64,000 bases of DNA, taken from Rhynchospora pubera. Taxonomy: Eukaryota > Streptophyta > Magnoliopsida > Poales > Cyperaceae. The position numbers were made by a program, and so were the translations under genes. The DNA lies in the NCBI GenBank assembly GCA_028095005.1, contig CM051463.1:60302251-60366250 (forward strand), read 5' to 3'. Within the stretch, counting starts at the first letter, position 1. Each line of letters begins with the position of its first letter. Below are positions 47,048 to 56,797 of the stretch, piece by piece. The notes under the pieces were generated by a model. The model was not told the DNA's origin, did no database searches, and saw only the letters and a list, made by a program, of their open reading frames with translations.

Positions 47048-48792
47048 CGGAGGCATTGGAAGTTCAGGCATAGCAGCCTGGAGCTGTCCAGTCATTATTT
47101 TGTGCTTCTCATACTCCAAAAGTGCCTACAACAAAACAAAAAAAGATTAAACATAAATGTCTTTTTTTCCGAAGTAATACCCATTAAAATATTGGTAATT
47201 TATCAGCTAGGTGCACTTGGTCCAAAACATCTCAGTATGTTGAATTACAGCATAAACTTGAAGTTCCAAACAAAAAGAGGAAAAGGAAATGAAAAATGGT
47301 ACAAGCAAGTAATCAGGAAAAACATGCAAATACCTTCTCATAAAAACCCCGAAATGTCCATGAGACAGTTGTGCATGTTCTAAAATTGCAACAGAAAGAA
47401 AAACCATATTAAGGACCAAAATCATAGTACACAGGCATTTTATGTGTAAAAAAAATTAAATGCCTTTACAGAAATAAAGGTAGGATTTTATTGTAAAATG
47501 AGGAGCTGAACAATGTACTTTGGGGGATTGAAGGCTTCTCCAACTTGACGCCAAAGCTTTTGAGATGTAACCTGTAACATTCATGCATTATAAAACTCAT
47601 AATAAATAAACTCATTATCCATTATGAATTACATGAGTATAATTAATTACTCAACTTTGTAAAATGGAAAAGAAACTTCAGTGTAATAATAGAATGAACA
47701 TCTCTAAGTCAATGCAATGACTGGTACATTTGTTACAACTTAAAACAATTATATTGAACCATAACACACCACTCAGTAAAGGAATGTAGAAAAAGGAAGT
47801 GAAAAAAAAAGGTACCTTTTCATAACAACCATATCTTGTGGTTTGTCTCCATAGCCTGAAAATAAGAGACCAAGCATAAGTTGTAATATAAAAACTTTCT
47901 TTTTGCTAACTCTATGCGTGCTTGTGATCATCTGTTATGTTGTTCTTTTAATCCAGTAGTCTTCTTATCAATTGATTTTTTTTATGTTTTTATGTATTTT
48001 CTTGTTTTCTTATTTCAGGTAGCAAGGACCTAACTGCATGAAACACAAAGAGGGAGTAAACACAACAATATGGCACTTTCAACCCTCAATTTCACCTAAA
48101 ATTCACCAAAATAAAGAAAACTAGATTAATAAGCAATTTCAGAAATGAAAAACTCACTTCAGCAAATTCAGACTTTCCCCGTAGAATTTAGGCGGCTTAA
48201 ATTCCAAATTGTTTTCCATATGGAATTTCTCCAATTCATTCATAAAAGCATTTTGTTCTTCTTCAGTCCCTGAATCAGCTCCATCAGACCAACAATCAAA
48301 ATCAAAATTCCCAATTTGCCCTTCAATTTGCCCTTCCCCTTCCCTGGTTCCATTTTCACAAATACCCTTTTCATTGCTAAACTCCAAATCCACTTGGTTA
48401 ACTCTGTTTAAGCTGCTGATTTCCTTTTGCAATTGGGGTTTCTCTGCATCTTCATCTTCTTCTTCTTCTTTTTCTTCCATTTCTCCCTGAATTTCTTCCG
48501 ACTCAGCGGTGCTTCTGTCTCCATTCTCATCTTTGTTTTCAATTTCTCTACCATTGTCCAACGGGGTTTCCTCGATATTTACATTCTCTCCAGATTTCAC
48601 TAAATTATCCCCAAACTCCGAGCTCTTTCTCGGATTTTCCTCTCCACTTTCGTTTCTCTCGAGCTCGCTATCCTCGATTTGAGCTTCTTGCTCGGATTTT
48701 GCTTCATTCTCAGAACAATCAGAGACTTTGCTTTGGATGTGGATATGCATCTCTTCTCCTTCGGATTCGGCAGGTTGTTGCGCTTCTCCCAT
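43655..48792 (-). CDS. ARID and HSP20-like domain protein (ARID5/ARID6 type)
   Basis: Twelve exons join in frame to 475 aa: 48792-48158, 47855-47816, 47571-47519, 47379-47334, 47125-47048, 46631-46512, 45699-45648, 45555-45477, 45211-45145, 45043-44993, 44526-44434, 43768-43655. Residues 1-175 are strongly acidic and low in complexity. The ARID DNA-binding domain spans about 178-275 (FMNELEKFHMENNLEFKPPK, KLWRQVGEAFNPPKTCTTVS, WTFRGFYEKALLEYEKHK). A conserved link with RRDAAARAMEGWHSQRVLG follows. The C-terminal 105 residues form an alpha-crystallin-like domain (PPADWVKINV, YALVPGLLREEV, PEQPDNPWGVTPFKK). This pairing is known from Arabidopsis ARID5 and ARID6; ARID5 has been linked to ISWI chromatin remodelling. 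All introns are GT-AG, but the fifth donor (GTCCTC) is weak and abuts a microsatellite. Two MITEs lie within 1 kb upstream. Confidence 0.92.
46992..47044. repeat. (GA)n microsatellite next to an ARID-gene splice donor
   Basis: About 26 GA units fill 46992-47044 directly beside the weak donor GTCCTC at 47047-47042 on the minus strand, where they read as CT. Impure GA-rich sequence continues to about 46930. Confidence 0.95.
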
Positions 48793-48930
48793 GGAAAAAG
48801 GGAAGGAAATAGGAAGAGAGATTAAACCCTAGTTGAGGGAGAAGAGAATCGATAGGGTTTTGAGAGAGAGAGACGAATGAGTGAGAGTGAATCGTGGTGG
48901 GGTTTAGGGTTTACAACTGGCGCTGATTGG

Positions 48931-49354
48931 CACCAGCATCCTCAGCAGTAAAAAAAAGGACTGCTCCAAGCAGTCCTTTTTATTTTTTTTTTATTTTTTA
49001 AAATTTTAAAATTTAAATGGAGAATCCAAACCGTTGATCTTGTTAAGTTTTATCGGCGATGCATTTTCATATAAGTTTTATAAAATTTGAAGTTGATTTG
49101 ATACTTGATTAAGTGACCAAATTATGAACGTATTAGAATTAATCAAACCAGGTTCGTTCATTTGTTGACCACTTAATCAAGTATCAAATCAACTTCAAAT
49201 TTTATAAAACTTATATGAAAATGCATCGCCGATAAAACTTAACAAGATCAACGGTTTGAATTCTCCATTTGAGTTTTAAAATTTTAAAAAATTAAGAAAA
49301 ATGAAAAGGACTGCTTGGAGCAATCCTTTTTTTGACTGCTGAGGATGCAGACGC
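48931..49354. mobile_element. Foldback Mutator-like MITE in the ARID gene promoter
   Basis: The arms pair over most of the 424 bp. Ends are gcatcctcagcagt and actgctgaggatgc, and inner parts include tgatcttgttaagttttatc against gataaaacttaacaagatca. The flanks carry gcgctgattgg at 48920-48930 and 49355-49365, an 11-base match consistent with a 9-bp MULE target plus shared end bases. It lies about 140 bp upstream of the start codon. Confidence 0.85.
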
Positions 49355-49417
49355 GCGCTGATTGGGGGTTCGGTGGGCCCTTATCTCCCGTCTTTTTATT
49401 GTAACAAACACTGTGTT

Positions 49418-49718
49418 TAGAGCTGTCAAAATTCCGTTCCGTTCCGTTCAAACAGAACGTTAAATGGAAGAGATTTCAGTTTCATTTCTGAAAACGGAAC
49501 GGAAACGAAACTGAAATTTATAAACGTTTTTTAAAACGAAAAATAGAATTCCGCTGAAATCAATGGTAAATAAAGGACGGAACGTTAAACGGAATGGAAT
49601 TTTGTTACGTTTGACGAAACAGAACGTTAAACGAAATCAATTTTTGTTCTGTCGACTGAAACAGAACGGAAGCTGAACAGGTCTGTTCCGTCTTCCGTTT
49701 CAACGTTTGACACCCCTA
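49418..49718. mobile_element. 301-bp hAT MITE
   Basis: Ends are TAGAGCTGTCAAAATTCCG and, read backwards, TTAGGGGTGTCAAACGTTG. A perfect 8-bp duplication actgtgtt lies at 49410-49417 and 49719-49726. The interior repeats gttccg and cggaac blocks in both directions. Confidence 0.85.
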
Positions 49719-51148
49719 ACTGTGTTTGGTTATTAGCATTTAGAGGGGAATGAAAAGGGAAGAAAAATATATAGATGAAAAGGGATGGAATGGAACGGAA
49801 TGTAAAATTAAAGAATTTTCTTATTTGGTTGATCTAATTAAACAAAAGTAATATTTCATAAATTAACCACAAATGACTATTACAACCTTAAATATCTCTT
49901 CTAGATTTTGAAATATTGAAATGCTAAAATTTAAAGATTACAAAAAAGCAATAGATTACTTATTATCAAAAGACGCATAAATTTGTCATACAATATCTCG
50001 ATGCTCCCATGATCGATACAAGAGATGAAATCCAGCTAGCATGGTGGTGGAAAAGTACAAATTTAATTTTATAATAACAAATATTTTTCCATCCATATAT
50101 TTCAATAAACTCACGAAAATTATTCAATAGAAAATCATATGTAGAAATCCGAATAACTTATTTTCAGCCTAACCAACTAAACAGACAAAAAGGTACAACT
50201 ACTAGTTTATCTATATCTATATCTATACTACTTATAAACGCACGCATATGAAAAAGTGTAAGATGCTAGATCTAGCACGTAAATAGATATTTTCGCCGTT
50301 CGATCGATTTGATTTGTGGCTGGATATTAATCGCCAAACGAAGCAATACAATTGATTAGTTTTCATCTAATACAGAAAATGGAGCGCTGTTGGTATGCTG
50401 CTGCTCAGCGAAGCACGAGGGTTCGATTCTTCGTGCCTGGTCTTTTTATTTCCTTTTGTTTCGTGTGCAAGGGGTCTTTGGAGTCATTTCTCTCTCTTTT
50501 CGTTATCCCTGATATCTCATACCCATTCTCTGCAAGCACGAATGAAGAAAAGCGCTAAAAATATATAAACCTAGCGAGGGTTTCGCTGCCAGCCTCCCTC
50601 TGTCTCTCTTTCTCCTTCTGTCCTTCTCTCTTTCTATCCCCGCCGCCCCCTCGGTCTCCCATCCTTTCTCTTCACTACAAAGACGGCTTGCGAGTTGAGA
50701 GACAGAATCGACGAAATTGGACAGATCTTTGTCGTCGCTGCCGCACGTCGGCACCTTTTTCTCCTCCTGCTAGACCCTACAAGCAAGCCGCTGCCTCACG
50801 AGCCAACCTACCCTAACTCGCCGAACTAACACCACCTCCACCTCCACCCAGGAAGTGAGGGAGAAGGCGGGTCTAAAGATTTTGTTTGCGATCAGTGGCT
50901 GCATAATATTCCATACTTGTAGGTATTGTTTTCTCTCATTTATATCTTTCTCTTCTCTTTCATTTCCCCTCAATACACTCCATTTTCTCAATTCTATCTT
51001 TTATTTGGTTCAAACAGATAGATAAAGATTGACAAGCTTTGCTTCCATACTTTACTGGTACAAGCTGTCTTTTCATTCTATTTAACTTTAATTTACAAAC
51101 TATTGTGTAAAAATTAGGATTTTCATTTCTTTCTGTGAGAAAGCAACA
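49719..51148. other. Spacer and possible promoter of a decayed gene
   Basis: No intact gene. From 50560 a TATA-like AAATATATAAAC is followed by a pyrimidine-rich stretch (50595-50665) as in plant 5' UTRs, then GC-richer DNA up to the relic exon at 51149. A hairpin-forming gcacga...tcgtgc with GGTTCGATTC near 50412-50436 looks like a tRNA box B but has no full tRNA around it. Confidence 0.4.
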
Positions 51149-51258
51149 ATGGCGGCGACGAATTTGAAATCGAAGATGAAATCCTTGATGGATCAAAAAG
51201 CGGCTTGGAGACGGAGATGAATGCTTTGATCTGAGAGGCCTGATTGTGCGCTTTCGAG
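51149..51258 (+). pseudogene. Relic first exon of a PSMD9-like proteasome chaperone gene
   Basis: The frame starts MAATNLKSKMKSLMDQKAA, then shifts by one base and continues LETEMNALI in the next frame. This follows the N-terminus of plant 26S proteasome non-ATPase subunit 9 (MxAxNLK, then LM, then AEMN). The expected ERLC segment is present only as a scrambled gagaggc...tgtgc stretch, and a donor-like GTAAAT follows at 51259. The PDZ part of the gene was not found downstream. I judge it a decayed copy; the short match leaves doubt. Confidence 0.45.
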
Positions 51259-54200
51259 GTAAATTTGTGTCCTCTTTGAGTTCGTATTCTTCGAAATGGA
51301 ATATGATTGCATGCTATTTTTTTTTCTAGATTCCAATTCATGATTGTGTCTGACAGCTGCTCGATCGTGCAAGAAATGTTACTTTCAACTGGAGAATTTT
51401 TTTAATTTCGAAAAGTCTTTTCCTTCGTATTTTGTGAAAGTTGATTTCTTAGTATTACCATTATACTGTTGTACAGCCAAACCTCTCAATCTCAGGTGGT
51501 CTCAAGAAAAGGTACGTTTGAATTGATGCTCATCTCCCTTTAATTTCTTTTTCAATTTTTTATGTTGGGATTAATTTTCATTATTTAGCCGTCATTTTTT
51601 TATTCTCTCATAGTACTCTTAAAAATGAGACTGCAATTTAAGAAAAGAACAGAATTTGATTTGATAATGATAACTGATTTTTAGAATATTGTGTGAAGGG
51701 ACACGTTAATCTCCTTTTTGAACAAAACTACCCTTGCTATTTCTTTTTGAACTGGAAAACAAAGAGAATTAATAGCAAAGGTATTTTTGTTTGTCCTTTT
51801 AGTTTGACGAATAATAAAAGAAGTTTTATGAATTTATTTTTATTTTACCCACTGTATTTTTCTGTGCGCATGCATGCGTATTTCCAGTCACACAAATCAG
51901 CCTTAATTTAGGCTTTAGAAGTAATTAGGACAGCACAAATATCAATCTTAAGGTGTGGTAGAAGCCAAATTTAATGTTTCCCTTCAAAAAAAAATGTTGT
52001 TCAAGATTCCATTATCAGTGTACAGGTAAATTATTTTTTTTCTTCTTTCTTCAGAGATTTTAATTTATCAAGTTCATTTACAGGATGGGAACTATTCAAA
52101 CAATTGCACAACATGCCACTTCAAAGGTAAATTCCTTGTATCTCTTCACTGCGCAGCCTGTATTTCATGCTATTATTTTTACATTTTTTATAACAATGGT
52201 ACATGGTCTGAATGGAAGGGAGCCAGTGATACATGTTTGATTAAAATTCCTTATTCTAATGTTTGGCAGATTGTACATCTTCTGCATATTTGATAGTATC
52301 TAGTAATAAAATAGAAACTGAAGACTCTTTCAGTAAAAAGTAATGAGAGACTTGTCAGAGGGGCATGATAGCACATCATATTTTGACCTTTTCTTATTTA
52401 ATTTAAAATTTCCTTTACAAAATTGTAGTTGAAAGTAGACTTTTAATTTGTGTTTTCTTATATTGGTGGAACTGTAGAAATGGAGACAGAGAAGAATGAT
52501 TTTGGGATGATTGCCAGATACAAGGAGAAAGGCAAAGTTCTAGAGAAGTACTGGTATGCATTTATAAATTGCAGACTTTTAGCCCTTAAGTTGTATATTA
52601 TCTCTAAGCATTGTTGGTTTTCCTCTCAGGACCAAGCCTATTGGAGATAGAGGTGATTTTTCTTAATGTACAACTCCTACCGGCCTCAACTCAAGACTCA
52701 AGAGGCCCATTTGACGCCTAATAATAAGGTATTTACAATTTCATAAGTGGATTCTTTTGAACATTCGACTTGTTTTTGTCTAATAAATTTTGATTTCCTT
52801 TTACTGGGAGCAAGAATGCTTCATGGGAAAAACACAAAAGAAATGTTTATCAGAAATGTTGATAAAGAGGAAGCTTGAAGAGCAACACAACAAGCAGTTG
52901 AATTTCAACCAGCAATCGAGTTTGTGTATCTACTTTGAAAGATGTATGCATTTGTAAATCTGGTGTAAGATCCTGAACAAAATACTAAATGTTTATTATG
53001 TGTTTTTTGATTCAGTGACATTTGTTTGGTTTCATTTTCTTTTTGGAGTTCTTAGTTTTATAATTGAAGTTTTCATTAAGGAAATTTAGAGATATCTTCT
53101 ATAGTACAAAGAATGAATTGGAGAAATAAATAAAATAAAGTGACATTGGAAAACCTCAAAAGGAAATGAAGATGATAAATGGGATAAAATGCATTGTAAC
53201 CAGGTCAAAGAAATAGACAAAAAGCTAAAGAATTGACAAACCGGGGTAGTTTTGGTGAAACCAGAAGATAAAAGGCCATAGAAGATTCTTTTCATGAGAA
53301 AGTGAATAAGTGGAGAAAGAGAAAAAGAATGTTCAAGGAGATTTGGGATGCAATCACAGAAAACTCGCCCAAGGATCAGAAAGAATTTTAGGTTTTGTTC
53401 TTCTGAATTATACATGTCATTTGAACTTATTTTATTTGATCTTAATTATTTTTTTAGTGTGGCACATGTTATTTCATTATTAACAGACGAGGAAAAAACT
53501 CTCTATGTGACCAGACCAAATGCTTTAAATATATGAAAATAATGTTTAATTGATACTGAGTCTGTCAGGTATGTTATTTACCAACTGAATTACTGCACCA
53601 ACAATTTATGAATCATGTTTAGAATTGTAATAAACTAGGATTTAAAATGTTTTTGTTGACACTATTGGATAAATTTCTGATGTTGTGTCTATGTATTTAC
53701 TTTCTTGCTTTCAAATAATGTGTAATAAGTGATTCGTCTTTGCAGGAGGAAACAAGTTTGGAATATGATGAGGATGTTGGGTGATCCTACAGTCTTATAT
53801 AGTCTTATACAGAACTGTTCAACCAGTCATTATTTTCATAGCCATCATATGGTCAGAACTAGATTGTATTTTTTCTTGATATGGGATTTTGCCCTATTTT
53901 ATTTACATTTTGGTCTTGAATTAAGAAAAAATAATAAAGATTTTATTTTGAACATTTAGTAACTAATTACAGATTATTTAATTATTTTATAATTTCCATA
54001 TATGCTTTTTATTGTCTATGCTTACTGCTTAAAAGTTCATCTGGCTTTCTTTTTGCAGGATCCCCTTTTCTCTATGCTCAAGCCCTTGCTGTAATCAACC
54101 TAAAAATGCATTTTTTTAACTTTTTTTGTTTTGTTTTTAAGTTATTCAAATCTCAATTCAGACAACGTGTACTGTTTGATATTAAGCTCTTTATGGTATT

Positions 54201-54638
54201 TAATTGAACTTCTGTTTTATTTATTTATTGTCCGGTCTCAATTCTAGATCTTTTTTGTATAATATAATAAAAATTTTTAGGAAGTGAACAAAATGGAACA
54301 ATTTCATATCTAGCACAATAGCTGACATTAGAGAAAGAATGAAGGTACTTTTATCCTTTTCTTCTATTGCTTGCTCTATGGAATGATTATGAGAAATTAA
54401 AAAAAAAGAAATACATTTCTCTAAAACCTTCGTATTTCTAGAAATGGATGCCATTTTTAAGCCAGAGATAAGACTATGATCGAGTTCTGTATTGAATGTA
54501 TTTCATCTGATGGGCCCCACTTCCCTTCTGAGGCAGCCAGGGCAAAAAAAGCTGCTCAGACAATACCTATCGTTCAAAATATTGATAAATACCATCATAT
54601 TATGGAAGGTAGTGAAAAGAGGAATTAGCATGTTCCAT
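51259..54638 (+). other. AT-rich region with scattered exon-like blocks, unassigned
   Basis: Several short blocks have splice-like ends, for example 51498-51511, 53745-53783 (ETSLEYDEDVG) and 54061-54092 (DPLFSMLKPLL). They do not add up to a protein I know. The region could be a decayed gene, a non-coding transcript, or chance. Confidence 0.3.
52084..52666 (+). CDS. Unrecognised short open exon chain
   Basis: Exons 52084-52126, 52478-52553 and 52630-52666 join in frame through good GT-AG sites and end at TAA. They give about 51 residues including CTTCHFKEMETEKNDFGMIA, RYKEKGKVLEKYW and TKPIGDRGDFS. No start codon is assigned, and an upstream exon is needed. I know no matching family. It may be the 3' part of a real small gene or a relic related to the PSMD9-like exon upstream. 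Confidence 0.25.
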
Positions 54639-54643
54639 CTGAG

Positions 54644-56192
54644 TGATGTAGGGTTTTCGTACTTAATTTCCAACCAAAATAAACTCCAAATTGTGTTCAA
54701 ATACAATTTGGCTTTTATTTGTTTTTGTCTTAATTTTGCTAATGTTAGGTTGTAGAAAAGTTCAGCCGTAGTCCGGCAAGTTTTTTTTTTTACAAGTTCA
54801 TCACTTATTTGGCACGAAGAACGGAGAAAAATCAACCAAAATGAAGACTTCAGGTAGTTGGAACGGACTGCCCCAACCACAGAACGGTCCGTCCCAACCA
54901 GAAGAGAAGATATTATGACGAACCTGATCAGACCTGCCTGGAACGGACCTCACCGGCAGAATGATCTGTTCCAGCCAAATCCAGACTGCTAAAAATATAA
55001 CAACAATTTTATCTGACGGTTTCTTCTACTTCCACAACCTCCAGAAGCCTGAATAAATGATTGCTATAAACGCTCTATGATGTCCCCTGCCCAGGCTAAG
55101 TTCGAAATTCTAGGGTTTAGCCTCAAACTAACTCACAATAGGAGATAGCATGCTGAGACGACTAGTCCTCACTTGAGACGCACCGTCCCAGGATCAGGTT
55201 TTTCTCTTTTCTATGTATCTATATTTGATGAAACCTGCTTTTTCTTGCATGGATTTGTTAGAGTAGAGTAGTTTAGGGGGCTATGGTTTGATAACTTTTT
55301 TAGTTACTTGTTTTAACTTGATTGTTTAATTATTAGTTGAGTAAAGTTATGATTTGCTTTTTGTTATCTTTTATTTCCATTTGATTGCGTTAACTTGTTA
55401 TTATTTGATCTGATTGCCTCGTTAAACAAAGGTCTAGTTTAATTGTTGGATAAAAGTCAAATTGCGGTAACAACTTAGCATTCAAATTTATTTGGTAGGC
55501 AATATCTGAAAGGATTCAACCAGAATTTAAGCAATTAGAGTTTTGCTCGAAAATCGGAAGATTGAGAGTTTACCAAGACTCAGAAAGTAGACTAGAACAA
55601 CTAAACCAAGAAACGAAAGTTGAAATTTAGGTGCTTTAGGAGTTGCTAAATCAAACCAATCAACTTGACCTGAACGAAAGTTAGAACACATAGGATATGT
55701 TTAGTCAAACTCACATAAAAACACTCAGTTAATAATTAAGAAACATGACAAAACAAGTATCAACTGATTGGAACGGACCGTTCCAGGATCAGGACGGACC
55801 GCCCAAAAGGGGACGCCTGAGCCAGAACGGCATATTCCAGCCAGTTGACAGGAGTTGAAACGGTCCGTTCTAGAAATAGAACGGTCCGTTCCAACCTTGA
55901 CAAGTCAAGAAAAGTTGGATAACCTGAACCCTTAGTCTTTTATCAATGGATTTATCTCTTCAGTTAATCTAGGTTTTGGCTAAGTAGAATTTCTACCTTG
56001 CAATTTATATTATTGTTTGAATTGTTCGCTACCTTTTAATTGATTTTATATTCCAGAATTTAGTTTAATTTGAACTATTTAACTTAGAGATAGAATAGTC
56101 CGTCTCCAAGATTTGACCCTTAAACTGAACTGCAAACGAATTAGTATCAGTATTTAAGAATTTAATTTGACCAGAGCCCTCAGCATCGATCA
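54644..56192 (+). mobile_element. Solo LTR (1,549 bp) related to the young element
   Basis: It starts TGATGTAGGGTTTTCGTACT and ends CAGCATCGATCA, with an exact 5-bp duplication ctgag at 54639-54643 and 56193-56197. Its body matches the young element LTR in opposite orientation at blocks such as gttaaacaaaggtctagttt and aatatctgaaaggattcaac. It holds the same palindrome type, ggaacggaccgttcc, in two groups (54860-54976 and 55771-55896), but is clearly more diverged. Confidence 0.87.
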
Positions 56193-56197
56193 CTGAG

Positions 56198-56612
56198 GTT
56201 TTGGCAAATCAAACCAGAATATTATTAATGCATTTTTTTTAATCGATTGTCTTGGCAGCAGCTGCCAAGTTCCTATCAGATGAAAAGTTAACACAAACTT
56301 TAAGATGTGATGGAAAGATATTTCCCAATTTGAGTTGACTATATTGTCCCGTCGTTAAATGTGGTACCCTTTTTGCTAAGCCCAGAGTGACCTTCAATCA
56401 AGCCATATTTAAACATTCCTGGACAGCTTAGTTAAGATATTTGGTTATGAAACGACTAAATCAAGTAGATAGGAACAGTGAAGGGTATCTTTATTTTGAT
56501 TAATCTTGGGAGTTAGAAAAAATGTTGGTGACATTTGCAATGAACCCAAACATCATGGGTTTCAGTTGTGACTATGGTCTGGATTTTTCTGCAAAAGAAA
56601 CATATTGAGTTC
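56198..56612. other. Short spacer between two LTR insertions
   Basis: Single-copy-looking AT-rich DNA between the solo LTR and the deleted Gypsy element. No gene seen. Confidence 0.4.
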
Positions 56613-56797
56613 TGATACAGTCAGATCAGAATGCGGGCCCAATAGTTACGAAAAGTCTTGTTTGAGGCCCAAATACAGGAAAAGACCATGAAAGAACGTT
56701 CGAAGAATCCTTTTTGAGGCCCCTTAGAGAAAGAAGCTCGCAAGCTGTTATGATTAAAGTGGACCCAAAGCCGTTGCGCTTAGGATAGGGCCAGGGT
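56613..56797 (+). repeat. Truncated 5' LTR (185 bp)
   Basis: It matches 60322-60506 with one difference seen (agtcttg against agccttg). Homology stops abruptly at 56797. Confidence 0.9.

Noticed and set aside
46910..47119. Serine-leucine repeat protein frame
   Set aside because: The repeat is a translated (CT)n microsatellite following the end of ARID exon 5.
50384..50445. Possible tRNA or SINE head with GGTTCGATTC box B
   Set aside because: No matching box A, anticodon arm or acceptor stem could be built, and no target duplication was found.
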